A DNA stretch of 64,000 nt from an uncultured Collinsella sp. (lineage in GTDB: Bacteria > Actinomycetota > Coriobacteriia > Coriobacteriales > Coriobacteriaceae), in assembly GCA_958405195.1 (NCBI GenBank), contig CATYDM010000001.1, positions 107,082 to 171,081 of the forward strand, written 5' to 3'. A model generated the notes under the pieces. The model was given only the letters and a program-made list of their open reading frames with translations, made no database searches and was not told the origin of the DNA. This document shows positions 1-8,020 of the stretch, in pieces. Each line of letters begins with the position of its first letter. Position 1 is the stretch's first letter. A program made the position numbers and the translations under genes.

Positions 1-1
1 C

Positions 2-424
2 ATTGTATTTGAGGACATGGACGGCATGGACGCCATGTCCGAGCGCCTAGCCGAGGCCGACGTCGTCGCATCCTTTATGCCCAGCACGCCCGAGACCCGC
101 GGCTTGGCGAACGCCGAGTTCTTCGCCGCGATGAAACCGGGCGCCTTCTTTGCCAACGGCGGCCGCGGCGACCTTGTGGTCGCCGACGACTTGGTTGCCG
201 CCCTGGAGTCGGGACATCTCGCCGGCGCCGCGGTCGACGTCACCGACCCCGAGCCGCTGCCTGAGACAAGCCCCCTGTGGGATGCGCCCAACATGCTCAT
301 CACGCCGCACGTCTCCGGCTGGTTCCACCTGGCAGCCACGCTCAACAATGTGGTCGACATTGCCGCAGAGAATCTGCGTCACCTGCAAGCCGGCGAAACT
401 TTACGCTGTTGGATCGAACACTAG
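2..424 (+). CDS. D-2-hydroxyacid dehydrogenase, C-terminal part (5' truncated by window)
   Basis: The open frame runs in from the window edge, so only about 140 C-terminal residues are present. They match the NAD-binding and catalytic part of D-isomer-specific 2-hydroxyacid dehydrogenases (phosphoglycerate, glycerate or lactate dehydrogenase type). Visible are the GGRGDLV segment with the substrate-binding Arg, the DPEPLP segment with the catalytic Glu, and TPHVSG with the catalytic His. These enzymes interconvert 2-oxoacids and D-2-hydroxyacids with NAD(H) in the cytoplasm. Substrate cannot be told without the N-terminus. The stop TAG overlaps the stop of the convergent PIN gene by three bases in a CTAG tetranucleotide, so the two genes meet tail to tail. 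Confidence 0.85.
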   Translation: MVFEDMDGMDAMSERLAEADVVASFMPSTPETRGLANAEFFAAMKPGAFFANGGRGDLVVADDLVAALESGHLAGAAVDVTDPEPLPETSPLWDAPNMLITPHVSGWFHLAATLNNVVDIAAENLRHLQAGETLRCWIEH

Positions 425-912
425 AAGGACGTCAGGTAGTTTCTTGCGTCTACTACACTCATTGCTGCGACGGGTGCGTGTGAACAGAGTTTGGCATCGT
501 TGGTGACCAGAAGGTCTGCCTTTGCGCGCATTGCTGCCGCAATGATTAAATCGTCTTCGTAATCGCTATGGAGCTTACGCTGCTTGCTCGCCATCCATAT
601 GTCACTCAGGTCGCAGGGTACCGGCGTGGCAAGTTGCGACAACACGTCGAGGCAATCCCATGCAAGTGATGTCGCCGCCACGGCGGCATCTTGGGATAGC
701 GAGCCATGCTCGCGCCGATACCACGCCTTATGTTCGCTCGAAATCAAATAGAACAGATCTTTGGACGATGTCGCCGCATACAGCAAATCCACCTGCGCCG
801 TGCATGCATCGCGTAAAAACTCAATCGCCACCGAACGACCACGTCGTGAGGGAATGAAGTAATCGAGCCACACGTTGGTGTCAACCAAGATGCGCCTTGG
901 AGCCTCACTCAT
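421..912 (-). CDS. PIN-domain toxin (VapC-like RNase)
   Basis: This 163-residue protein has the PIN layout: an early LVDTNVWLDYF strand with the first acidic residue, and late DYEDDLIIAAA and LLVTND segments with the other metal-binding acids. PIN toxins are Mg2+-dependent ribonucleases. The start ATG lies inside the end of the preceding antitoxin gene (8-base overlap), typical of translationally coupled toxin-antitoxin pairs. The partner resembles RelB/DinJ rather than a classical VapB. Toxin activity is inferred from family and context. Confidence 0.8.
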   Translation of the reverse strand: MSEAPRRILVDTNVWLDYFIPSRRGRSVAIEFLRDACTAQVDLLYAATSSKDLFYLISSEHKAWYRREHGSLSQDAAVAATSLAWDCLDVLSQLATPVPCDLSDIWMASKQRKLHSDYEDDLIIAAAMRAKADLLVTNDAKLCSHAPVAAMSVVDARNYLTSF

Positions 913-1285
913 AGAGCCAGCTCATCTCCTCGCCGTAGCGATCCGCGTAGGCGTTCCGTTTGAGTTCTTCATCGCCCGAGGGCTGAGCCTTGACCATATC
1001 GATTCCCGACTCACGGCAAGCGGCAGCGAACAGCTTCGACCCCTGATCCATGAGCTCGAGCTTACGTTTAGCGGCCTTTTCGCGCTCGCGCTGTTCCGCC
1101 CGGACACGACTGGGCAGCAGGATATCCTCGAGCGCACCGGGGCGATCGGCCAGCGACGCTGCAAGCTGCCAGAGCGCTCGCACCGCTTGGCTCGGCGTCA
1201 TACCGGCCCTGGAGAGAGCGGCGTCCCCGCTCCTTTTAAGATCGGCATCGAGACGTACGTTGATCTGAGCGGCTGTTGTGGTCAT
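905..1285 (-). CDS. RelB/DinJ-type antitoxin
   Basis: A 126-residue protein whose N-terminus (INVRLDADLKR, then MTPSQAVRALW) fits a ribbon-helix-helix DNA-binding domain of the RelB/DinJ family. The C-terminal half is charged and probably helical, as expected for a toxin-wrapping tail. An AGGAGG Shine-Dalgarno sits four bases before the ATG. It is the first gene of a two-gene operon with the PIN toxin. By family analogy the antitoxin binds and silences the toxin and represses its own promoter; an inverted repeat upstream could be the operator. Confidence 0.75.
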   Translation of the reverse strand: MTTTAAQINVRLDADLKRSGDAALSRAGMTPSQAVRALWQLAASLADRPGALEDILLPSRVRAEQREREKAAKRKLELMDQGSKLFAAACRESGIDMVKAQPSGDEELKRNAYADRYGEEMSWLYE

Positions 1286-1330
1286 GACCCCTCCTTAATA
1301 CTTTAAAATCATCATAAAACTCTATGGTAG

Positions 1331-1347
1331 ATACGTAAAGCACGTAT
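1331..1347. promoter_or_regulatory. Candidate operator of the PIN/RelB module
   Basis: A short perfect inverted repeat, ATACGT-N5-ACGTAT, lies 46 bases upstream of the antitoxin start in AT-rich DNA, a plausible place for the ribbon-helix-helix antitoxin to bind. Position and symmetry are seen; binding is inferred. Confidence 0.4.
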
Positions 1348-1380
1348 AGCATTTATTAGCATTAGCCGCACTCTGTGCAC

Positions 1381-1415
1381 AAAAAGCCGCCGAGGTGCAC
1401 TGCACCTCGGCGGCC
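1381..1415 (-). terminator. Rho-independent terminator of apeB
   Basis: A strong GC-rich stem (GCCGCCGAGGTGCA and its complement) is followed on the minus strand by TTTTT. It lies between the apeB stop and the toxin-antitoxin promoter. Confidence 0.8.
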
Positions 1416-1451
1416 ACGTACCACCGATCTAGCTCGGTTTCACCCTTTGCA

Positions 1452-1499
1452 TTTGCCCAGATAAAACCTGCAAAACAAACCTGTCCCTTTTTGGCAGGT
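1452..1499 (-). repeat. Short palindromic intergenic repeat, copy 1 of 6
   Basis: About 50 bases abutting the apeB stop codon. The shared core reads AACCTGCCAAAAAGGGACAG, then a mirror TTTTGGCAGGTT and a tail TATCTGGGCAAAC. Other copies are near 5926, 11899, 41366, 42999 and 47581. Confidence 0.75.
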
Positions 1500-1500
1500 A

Positions 1501-2886
1501 TTAGAGCTCTACGCTTTCGGCGCCGTTGATGGTTAGGTTTCGCTCGTAGAAGGCGGTGAGAGCGCGGATGGCGTACATCACGTCGCGCACGCCGCCGGTC
1601 TCGTAGCTTGAGTGCATGGCCAGCTGCGGCAGGCCCACGTCCACGGCATGCATGCTCGCCTGCATATTCGACAGGTTGCCCAGGGTGGAACCGCCGGCCA
1701 TGTCGCTCTTGTTGGCGAAAGCCTGCGTTGGCACGTCGGCGTCATCGCAGATGGCCTGGAACACCGCGCGGCTAAAGGCATCGGTGCAGTAGTGCTGGTT
1801 GGCGGCTTCCTTGATGACGATGCCGCCGTTGAGCACAACCTGATTGCGGGCGTCGCACTTCTCGGCGTGGTTGGGGTGCACGGCATGTGCGTTGTCGCAG
1901 CTCGCGAGCATCGATGCGGCAAGGGCGCGATGGTACGACTCGTCGTCAAAGCCCAACGATCCGTTAATGCGGCGCAGTGCATCGGCCAAGAACGTCGACA
2001 TGGCGCCTTGCTTGGTCTCGGAGCCAACCTCCTCGTTATCGAAGCAGCAGAAGACCGAAACATCGTGCGCGTTCTCGGCACCCAAAAATGCCTGCAGCGA
2101 GGTGTAGGCGCAGGCCAGGTCGTCAAGCTTGGGCGTCGAGATAAACTCGTCGGCCCAGCCCCAAATGCGCGCATCCTGGCGGTTGACCAGGAACAAATCG
2201 CGTCCCAGAATTTGCTCGGGCTCAACGTCCAGCTCTTCGGCAATCAGGGCATCAAAATCTCCCTGCTTGAGTTCGCCGGCGCTGATGAGCGGGCACAGGT
2301 CGACGGCTCGGTTGGGAGCAAAGCCCTCGTTAACGCCGCGGTTCATGTGGATGGCAAGGCTCGGGATAATAGCGACCTCGCGCTCGGTGGCAAGCAGGCG
2401 GCTCTCAATACGGTCGCCCTCGCGTACCAGCACGCGGCCCGCGAGTGCCAGCGGACGGTCGAACCAGGTGTAGTCGATCATGCCGCCGTAGGCCTCGGTG
2501 TTCAGGCGCAGCGTCTCGCCCGCGCCGTCGAGCTCGGGCACGGCCTTAACCTTAAACGTCGGCGAGTCGCTGTGCGACGCCGTCAGCTGAAAATGGTAGT
2601 CGCCTGCAACGCCGTCCTCGCCCCACGTAGCAGCCAGGTCCTCGCCCACCTTAAAGGCGATAACGCTCGAGGTGTTGCGCTGCGTGTAATAACGCCCGCC
2701 CGGCTCGATGTCCCACGCCGCGTTCTCGGACAGGTAGGTAAAGCCCGCCTCGTCGAGCTCGGCCATAATGGTCGCCGCCGTATGGAACATGCTGGGGCAT
2801 GCCTCGATAAAGTCGATAAGGTCGTTGGCGGCCTCGATATCATCGGCCGTCACATGCGCGCGCTCGGGCGTTTCCTGATCCGTCAT
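1501..2886 (-). CDS. apeB: M18 family aminopeptidase
   Basis: A 461-residue dinuclear zinc aminopeptidase of the M18 (aspartyl aminopeptidase) family. Metal and catalytic segments are recognisable in order: ASHSDSPTFK (first His), LDDLACAYTSL (bridging Asp), FDNEEVGSETKQGA (Glu pair), SDMAGGSTLGN, and a C-terminal MHSSYETGG with the last His ligand. The family removes N-terminal, often acidic, residues from peptides in the cytoplasm. The start was set at the ATG preceded by AAGGGGAG; upstream in-frame codons lack a ribosome site. It is transcribed alone, away from the Ntn hydrolase gene, and ends at a terminator. Confidence 0.9.
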   Translation of the reverse strand: MTDQETPERAHVTADDIEAANDLIDFIEACPSMFHTAATIMAELDEAGFTYLSENAAWDIEPGGRYYTQRNTSSVIAFKVGEDLAATWGEDGVAGDYHFQLTASHSDSPTFKVKAVPELDGAGETLRLNTEAYGGMIDYTWFDRPLALAGRVLVREGDRIESRLLATEREVAIIPSLAIHMNRGVNEGFAPNRAVDLCPLISAGELKQGDFDALIAEELDVEPEQILGRDLFLVNRQDARIWGWADEFISTPKLDDLACAYTSLQAFLGAENAHDVSVFCCFDNEEVGSETKQGAMSTFLADALRRINGSLGFDDESYHRALAASMLASCDNAHAVHPNHAEKCDARNQVVLNGGIVIKEAANQHYCTDAFSRAVFQAICDDADVPTQAFANKSDMAGGSTLGNLSNMQASMHAVDVGLPQLAMHSSYETGGVRDVMYAIRALTAFYERNLTINGAESVEL

Positions 2887-3047
2887 GCTCTCCCCTTTCG
2901 CTGGGTTGATGGTCCCTTCCAGCATACCCCGCCGCGCCAGCGCTGCACTCTTCATTCCGTGTTTAATCCCGCACCGCTCACCAAGTTGAGCCATCATGCC
3001 CGTGCACCTTTTGCGACAATTACGCTAACAGGACGAGAGGAGCCGCC

Positions 3048-4133
3048 ATGAAGCCACGTAACATTGCCATCGCCTGCGGTGTCGCGGGAGTCGCCGTCGG
3101 CCTTGCCGCTGCCACCGGTATCGTTTATCACAAGCAAATCAAGTCCGCCGCGTCGCTCAAACGCTTGACCGGCTACGCGGATGGCTATGACCTGTACGCA
3201 ATCGACATCGCCTACGACTACGATCTTGATCGCATCATCGCCGCTGGCGTGCGCGACGACCAGGCCTACATCGATGCCGTGGTGGCGCAGGTGCTGCCCG
3301 GTGTGCCGGTACATGTCCAGGCGCCCCAGTTTGCCTGCAGCGCTTTTGTCGCCGTAGATGCCGAAGGCCGCGTGCGCACCGGTCGCAATTACGACTTTAA
3401 GGACGACACCTCGGCGCTGCTGGTGCGCAATCACCCACGCGACGGCTATGCCTCCATCGGGTTTGCCGCCCTTAACAACCTGGGCGATAACACTCCGCTT
3501 GACTCCGTCGGCGGACGCGCCGCCGCACTCATGGGCCCGTTTGCCCAGCTCGACGGTGTTAACGAATGCGGCGTGTCCATTGCCGTACTCACTCTGGACT
3601 CCAAGCCCTGTGACCAGGACACGCAACGCCCCGTCATCAATACCTCGCTCGCCATCCGTCTGGTGCTCGACCGTGCCGCCACCACGCAAGAAGCTGTCGA
3701 CCTGCTTTCCGCCTACGACATGCACGCCATGGCAGGACGCGATTACCACTTCTTTATCAACGACGCCGCCGGTGACGCGCGCGTAGTAGAGTGGGATCCG
3801 CGCGATCCGGACCGCGCTTTCAAAACGACTCCTGTACGCCAGGTTACGAACTTCTACGCCTGCTATGGCGACGAAGTGCTGCCCAACCAAAAAAATGGCG
3901 AGCTGGGCCATGGTAAAGAGCGCGCCGTCGCAATCGCCGATGTCCTTGATGCCCATGTCGGTGCCCAGGACGAAACGATTGTCTGGAAAGCCCTGCGTGC
4001 CGCAGCGCAAGAACCCAATCCGGAAGACATCACCAGCAATACGCAATGGTCGGTCGTCTTTGACAATACCGAACCCGCCGCCGCTATTACACTGCGCCGC
4101 CACTGGGGCGACGTCGACGCCTTCGCACTGTAA
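3048..4133 (+). CDS. Choloylglycine hydrolase-family (Ntn) linear amide hydrolase, membrane-anchored
   Basis: A 361-residue protein with an N-terminal hydrophobic segment (about residues 5-26) that looks like a signal anchor. The linear amide C-N hydrolase fold of the choloylglycine/penicillin V acylase/acyltransferase group follows. The likely nucleophile is Cys97 in QFACSAF, followed by RTGRNYDF with the Arg and Asp expected near the active site. In this superfamily the Cys must become the N-terminus, so about 96 residues would have to be removed autocatalytically. AGGAG precedes the ATG. Substrate (bile salt, N-acyl amino acid, penicillin or lipid amide) cannot be decided from sequence. 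It is divergent from apeB. Confidence 0.75.
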   Translation: MKPRNIAIACGVAGVAVGLAAATGIVYHKQIKSAASLKRLTGYADGYDLYAIDIAYDYDLDRIIAAGVRDDQAYIDAVVAQVLPGVPVHVQAPQFACSAFVAVDAEGRVRTGRNYDFKDDTSALLVRNHPRDGYASIGFAALNNLGDNTPLDSVGGRAAALMGPFAQLDGVNECGVSIAVLTLDSKPCDQDTQRPVINTSLAIRLVLDRAATTQEAVDLLSAYDMHAMAGRDYHFFINDAAGDARVVEWDPRDPDRAFKTTPVRQVTNFYACYGDEVLPNQKNGELGHGKERAVAIADVLDAHVGAQDETIVWKALRAAAQEPNPEDITSNTQWSVVFDNTEPAAAITLRRHWGDVDAFAL

Positions 4134-4201
4134 GGACCAGGCCCGTCGACCTTACGCTCGTCTGACGTTGCTTACATTTCCATACGCTTGAGCTAACACG
4201 T

Positions 4202-4234
4202 TTTACCCCCGCGTCAACAGTGTGCGGGGGTAAA
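4202..4234 (+). terminator. Hairpin between the Ntn hydrolase gene and pfkA
   Basis: A perfect 11-bp stem TTTACCCCCGC/GCGGGGGTAAA with an 11-base loop. It probably ends transcription of the upstream gene; the T-tract is poor. A TATAAC sequence just downstream could be the pfkA -10 box. Confidence 0.5.
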
Positions 4235-4272
4235 CTTATGCGCATGTTATAACTTGCCCGGAAGGATTCATC

Positions 4273-5352
4273 ATGCTTAGGATCGGTCTTCTTACCAGTG
4301 GCGGCGACTGCCAGGCGCTCAACGCCACCATGCGCGGCATTGTCAAAACGCTTATGACCAATAGCGAAGAGCCTATTGAGATCTATGGTTTTGAGGACGG
4401 CTACCAGGGCCTTATCTACAGCCGGTTCCGCGTCATGACGCCCGCCGATTTTAGCGGCATCCTTACCCGTGGCGGTACCATCCTGGGCACGAGCCGCACG
4501 CCGTTCAAGCGCCTGGATACCCCCGAGGCCGACGGCGTCGAAAAGGTGCCGGCAATGGTCCACACCTATCATAAGCTGCAGCTCGACTGCCTGTTTATGC
4601 TGGGCGGCAACGGCTCCACCAAGACCGCCAACCGTCTGCGCGAAGAGGGCCTCAACGTTATCGCCCTGCCTAAGACCATCGATAACGACACCTGGGGCAC
4701 CGAGTTGACGTTTGGCTTTACGAGCGCCATCGACGTCGCCACCAAGTGCATCGACGACATCCACACCACCGCCTCGAGTCACGGCCGCGTGTTCGTTATC
4801 GAGATCATGGGCCACAAGGTTGGCTGGATCCCGCTATACGCCGGCGTCGCGGGCGGCGCGGATGTCATCTTGATTCCCGAGATCCCCTACGACATGGATA
4901 ACGTCATCAAGACCATCGAGCATCGCATGGAGACCGGCAGCCGCTTTACCATCGTGGCCGTCGCCGAGGGCGCTATCTCCAAGGAGGACGCGGCGCTGTC
5001 CAAGAAGGAGTACAAGAAGAAACTCGCCGAGCGCACGAGCCCGTCGATCGTCTACGACATCGCCAAGGAGATCGAGGCCAAGACCGGTCGCGAGACCCGC
5101 GTCGCCATCCCCGGCCACACGCAGCGCGGCGGCCAGCCCGACGCCCAGGACCGCATCTTTGCGACCCAGTGCGGCGTCGAGGCGGCACTGGGCTGTCTAC
5201 GCGGCGAGTTTGGCTACATGATCGCCCTGCGTGACGGCAAGATGTGTCACATGCCGCTCGAGGATGTCGCCGGCAAGCTCAAGTATGTCGACCCCCAGAG
5301 CGATCTTGTGCGCGAGGCCAAGGCGTTGGGCATCAGCTTCGGCGACGAATAG
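4273..5352 (+). CDS. pfkA: 6-phosphofructokinase
   Basis: A 359-residue phosphofructokinase phosphorylating fructose 6-phosphate in glycolysis. Visible motifs are TSGGDCQALN (residues 8-17), GGNGST (111-116) and PKTIDND (133-139) with the catalytic Asp. Gly follows Asn in GGNG, where PPi enzymes usually have Asp, and Lys replaces the Gly of the E. coli PGTIDND motif. In the family this Gly/Lys combination belongs to long group III enzymes that are mostly ATP-dependent, so the donor is probably ATP but not certain. GGAAGG precedes the start. The stop codon forms part of the outer arm of a large hairpin element. Confidence 0.9.
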   Translation: MLRIGLLTSGGDCQALNATMRGIVKTLMTNSEEPIEIYGFEDGYQGLIYSRFRVMTPADFSGILTRGGTILGTSRTPFKRLDTPEADGVEKVPAMVHTYHKLQLDCLFMLGGNGSTKTANRLREEGLNVIALPKTIDNDTWGTELTFGFTSAIDVATKCIDDIHTTASSHGRVFVIEIMGHKVGWIPLYAGVAGGADVILIPEIPYDMDNVIKTIEHRMETGSRFTIVAVAEGAISKEDAALSKKEYKKKLAERTSPSIVYDIAKEIEAKTGRETRVAIPGHTQRGGQPDAQDRIFATQCGVEAALGCLRGEFGYMIALRDGKMCHMPLEDVAGKLKYVDPQSDLVREAKALGISFGDE

Positions 5353-5528
5353 CCTCGGCCGAAACTGCTCTCATCGGAGACCCCAGGGCTTACCTCCCAA
5401 ATCGTCCTCGGACATGTCAGGATCCCGCCGTGCGCTTCGCGCGGCGGGATCCTTCCGTCCTGCGGAAAGATTTGGGAGGTAAGCCCTGGGGCCTCCTACG
5501 GTGACTGGGGAGGCCGAGGCTATTCGTC
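5344..5528 (+). repeat. Long nested hairpin element, family 1 (3' of pfkA)
   Basis: Three stems are nested. The outer arm (5344-5360) includes the pfkA stop and pairs with 5512-5528. A 23-bp middle stem pairs 5381-5403 with 5469-5491. An inner stem spans 5420-5452. The internal loop carries the two strings shared by all family members: CGTCCTCGG on the 5' side and CTGCGGAAAG on the 3' side, read in the sense of the upstream gene. Related copies are at 15017, 20645, 33099, 33210 and 52571. Confidence 0.85.
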
Positions 5529-5534
5529 TTCTTG

Positions 5535-5924
5535 CTGCGGGTGCCTGGGGTAGGATGCGGCGTGCATTTTTGGGAGTATTCAGCAGCCGAGGGTGCCTGC
5601 ATACTGGATTTTGGGCGAGAGACAGGCGCCGCGGGCCGCATTCTGCAAAAAAATGAGCGGTCCTCGAGGCGCCGGAGCTCAAAGTCAGGCTTTCAATGCG
5701 CTTTTGTGCGCCCGCTCCCACACCCGCGGACTCCGGGATGCTGAATTCTCCGGAATTTGCACGCCGCCCCTGGGTTACCCGTAGGCAAAAAGCAACCGCC
5801 CCGCCGAAATATGCAATCGGCAGGACGGTTTATGCAATTTAGTGGCTGTGGGCGCGTCGGTGGCTCGCTACAGCTTGAATCCCAGAACGGGTTACTCGGC
5901 GCTCTTAAAAGCGCCGAGTAACCC
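5535..5924 (-). repeat. ~380-bp hairpin repeat, copy R1
   Basis: This non-coding stretch closely resembles 8021-8400, including the strings GGAGTATTCAGCAGCCGAG and CCGCCCCGCCGAAATATGCA. It folds on itself through GCGGCGTGCA/TGCACGCCGC-type arms. The right end (5889-5924) is a perfect 15-bp palindrome around CTTAAA that mirrors the last coding bases of the FtsX gene found at copy R2, suggesting that R1 descends from a gene-end duplication. On the minus strand it lies 3' of the small gene at 6053. Confidence 0.75.
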
Positions 5925-5925
5925 G

Positions 5926-6017
5926 CCAAAAAGGGACAGGTTCATCTTTGGCAGGTTCATCTTTGGCAGGTTAATCTGGGCAAACGCCGGACAACCATTA
6001 GGTGGCCCGGCGTTTGC
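5926..6017 (+). repeat. Short palindromic repeat, copy 2 of 6, with flanking hairpin
   Basis: The core CCAAAAAGGGACAGGTTCAT is followed by an internal duplication of GGCAGGTTCATCTTT. The tail GGGCAAACGCCGG pairs with CCCGGCGTTTGCCC to make a terminator-like hairpin (5978-6017). Confidence 0.7.
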
Positions 6018-6052
6018 CCCGCTTTGCTGGGAATGTCTGTCGTTCAGTGCTC

Positions 6053-6415
6053 TTACTGGCCAGTCCAGTGTTGCGCATAGCTTTTAATGTCTTCGGTAAA
6101 ACCGTCAAGATCGTCGAGGGTAATCACGCTGTCGATAAGCAAATTGGCTATCTCACGGTGCATTGTACTGCGGCGAAGGTCGTTCACCAGCACTCCTGAG
6201 GACAGCTTATCCCTATTGATACGCTCTTCTAGCGCCCAAAATCTACTGGACGCTTCGCTGTCGCCGTTCAGCATCTCAACGTACCGGCCGATGAGCTTTT
6301 CCATATAACGTTCTTGCCATTGAGGAAGCATTTTCTTAAACAGCTTCCAGTCGCTTTCGGCTACGTCGCGCATATGTTCTCCGCTCGTCAAACGGGCTTT
6401 CCATTTGCCTTTCAT
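6053..6415 (-). CDS. Small hypothetical protein (120 aa)
   Basis: A 120-residue, charged, helix-rich protein without signal peptide or membrane segment. It begins MKGKWKARLTSGEHMRD and contains FWALEERINRDK and TLDDLDGFTED. The tone resembles a small conserved family in gut Firmicutes and Actinobacteria whose function I cannot name. No convincing Shine-Dalgarno precedes the ATG. It stands alone between repeat-rich stretches on both sides. Protein-like composition and absence of a better frame support it as real. Confidence 0.6.
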   Translation of the reverse strand: MKGKWKARLTSGEHMRDVAESDWKLFKKMLPQWQERYMEKLIGRYVEMLNGDSEASSRFWALEERINRDKLSSGVLVNDLRRSTMHREIANLLIDSVITLDDLDGFTEDIKSYAQHWTGQ

Positions 6416-6820
6416 TCTATTTGGTTTTTGCTCGCAGGCGTGGATGAGAGGCTCTCTTCAGCCTTCGAGATTGAGCTTGAATGATCCGTTGCCACAAAAT
6501 GGACCTATCTACTACGTTTGCTACCACACCCTCGACCATGACAAAGATTGTAAAAATAAAACCGCAGGTAGAAAGCTTGCCAGTTTTCGAAAAAGGCGGG
6601 TATGGTCGGCCCCTTCGGACTAAACGTAGTAAATAGGCCCTTTTCTTGGCGCGCGGTCAGCTCAATGCTTATCTCCGTGCCGGAACTGACCCAATTGTTT
6701 GTTAGTTGCGGTGATATAGGGACTGTTTGGCGCTTTGGAGCCTCAAAACAGTCCCTATATCACCGCAACTTGGAAGGGACGGGCGGTGTCGGATGAGTGG
6801 CGCTGGCGGGTTAGGGCGGT
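6416..6820. other. Gene-free stretch with two inverted repeats
   Basis: No credible gene is seen. A weak 6-bp repeat GGTCAG/CTGACC spans 6655-6691. A perfect 25-bp inverted repeat (6704-6728 with 6746-6770, arm beginning AGTTGCGGTGATATAGGGAC) has a 17-base loop and lies downstream of the XRE gene, so it may act as its terminator or be a palindromic repeat. Confidence 0.6.
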
Positions 6821-7741
6821 TTAGGCCTGTTTGCGGTGCTTCCATTGTTTGCGGCACCAGTGCATAAGCGCTTTTACGATGGGAATCGTGATGAGGATGA
6901 CCCATGCGGGATGGGGCTGTCCCAGGCAGAGCCACATGTAGAGGAACCAAGTTATGGCAGCTGCCGGGTAGACGGCGTCGACAAGCTTTGACAGATGACG
7001 TCGGTCGATGAAATCGCCAAGCGCGTAGTAGACGGGAATCAAAAAGACGAGGAAAAGTCCCGTAGTCCACACGCCGCAAATTATGCCGAGCGCCAGATAG
7101 GCGAGGGCGACAAGCACGGGGAAGGGGAACTTATTCCACGCGCGACCGAGCTTGGTGTGGAAATGCTTGCCATGATGGTCGAGCTTGTCGCGCGCCTCTT
7201 TCCAGCTGGAGAATTGTTCGCCGTCGATAACCACGGTGCCATCGGCATTGGTGTGCACGCTGTGCCCGTCGTCCTCTAGCGTGTCAATATGTACGCCGCC
7301 CGGCCCCACGTGCACCTCTTCACCCTTGCGGTCGTTGGTCACATGGATGCCGCTCCAGCCAACATGTACTTCCTCGCCTTTATTGGGATCAATGACGTGG
7401 ATACCGCGCGCGAGGGAAATATCGACAAGTGGCTTGTCGCCGCAATCGGCGTGCTCGGCAGAATCCTCAGCCTCGTCAGCCACATCCGCCGTCTCGGTGT
7501 CGGCACTGCCGTCCTCAAGGTCGTCGGCATCGCTAGCCGCTTCCCCATACAACAGCTCGTCCAACGACACGCCATACAGTGCGGCGAGCGCAATAAGGTT
7601 ATCGGTATCGGGTGAGGACTCACTGCGCTCCCATTTACTGACAGCCTGGCGACTTACGCCCAGTTGGGCAGCAAGGGCCTCCTGAGAAAGACCGGCAGCT
7701 TTGCGGCGATCGACGAGACGCTGTGCCATCGCAAGGTCCAT
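6821..7741 (-). CDS. XRE-family regulator with repeat domain and C-terminal membrane segments
   Basis: A 306-residue protein. Residues 5-58 form a Cro/C1-type HTH (GLSQEALAAQLGVSRQAVSKW) ending in LYGVSLDELLYGE. An acidic linker follows, then a short repeat occurring about twice (GIHVIDPNKGEEVHVG, GIHVTNDRKGEEVHVG) and a VHIDTLEDDG strand. The C-terminus has two to three hydrophobic helices and a basic tail. The start was placed at the ATG preceded by AAAGGA, five codons inside the longest frame. The design suggests a membrane-tethered transcription factor; targets and signal are unknown. Confidence 0.8.
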   Translation of the reverse strand: MDLAMAQRLVDRRKAAGLSQEALAAQLGVSRQAVSKWERSESSPDTDNLIALAALYGVSLDELLYGEAASDADDLEDGSADTETADVADEAEDSAEHADCGDKPLVDISLARGIHVIDPNKGEEVHVGWSGIHVTNDRKGEEVHVGPGGVHIDTLEDDGHSVHTNADGTVVIDGEQFSSWKEARDKLDHHGKHFHTKLGRAWNKFPFPVLVALAYLALGIICGVWTTGLFLVFLIPVYYALGDFIDRRHLSKLVDAVYPAAAITWFLYMWLCLGQPHPAWVILITIPIVKALMHWCRKQWKHRKQA

Positions 7742-7926
7742 GGTGGTTCCTTTCATGTGGTGACCGTAATCGAATGAGGCGAGTATGCCGAAAACAACCG
7801 GTAGCGACCACCATTTCTAGTTAGAATCTGCCCCAACCCTACCGCAACTACCAGTAGCAACCCCTAACGACCTGCCATTTCATGACAAATGTCAGTGCAA
7901 ATAACAACCAAGAGCCCTCTCGATAA

Positions 7927-7990
7927 GTTGCGGTGGAATATTTCCCGTTTGGCCTATCAGAGCCAGCAAAGGGAACTATTCCACCGCCAC
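7927..7990. repeat. Imperfect inverted repeat
   Basis: The arms GTTGCGGTGGAATATTTCCC and GGGAACTATTCCACCGCCAC are separated by a short loop. It shares the GTTGCGGTG start with the palindrome at 6704 and lies in the 635-base gap that also contains R2. Confidence 0.5.
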
Positions 7991-8020
7991 ATTCTGTTAG
8001 GCCACGCACTCGCAGAGTAG

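Noticed and set aside
1612..3051. 479-residue plus-strand frame opposite apeB
   Set aside because: Shadow of the M18 gene; no domain, and apeB has intact motifs and a ribosome site.
2994..4103. 369-residue minus-strand frame opposite the Ntn hydrolase
   Set aside because: The plus strand carries a recognised fold with an active-site Cys; this frame has none.
6602..6796. Small plus-strand frame near 6.7 kb
   Set aside because: It runs through a perfect 25-bp inverted repeat and has no ribosome site.
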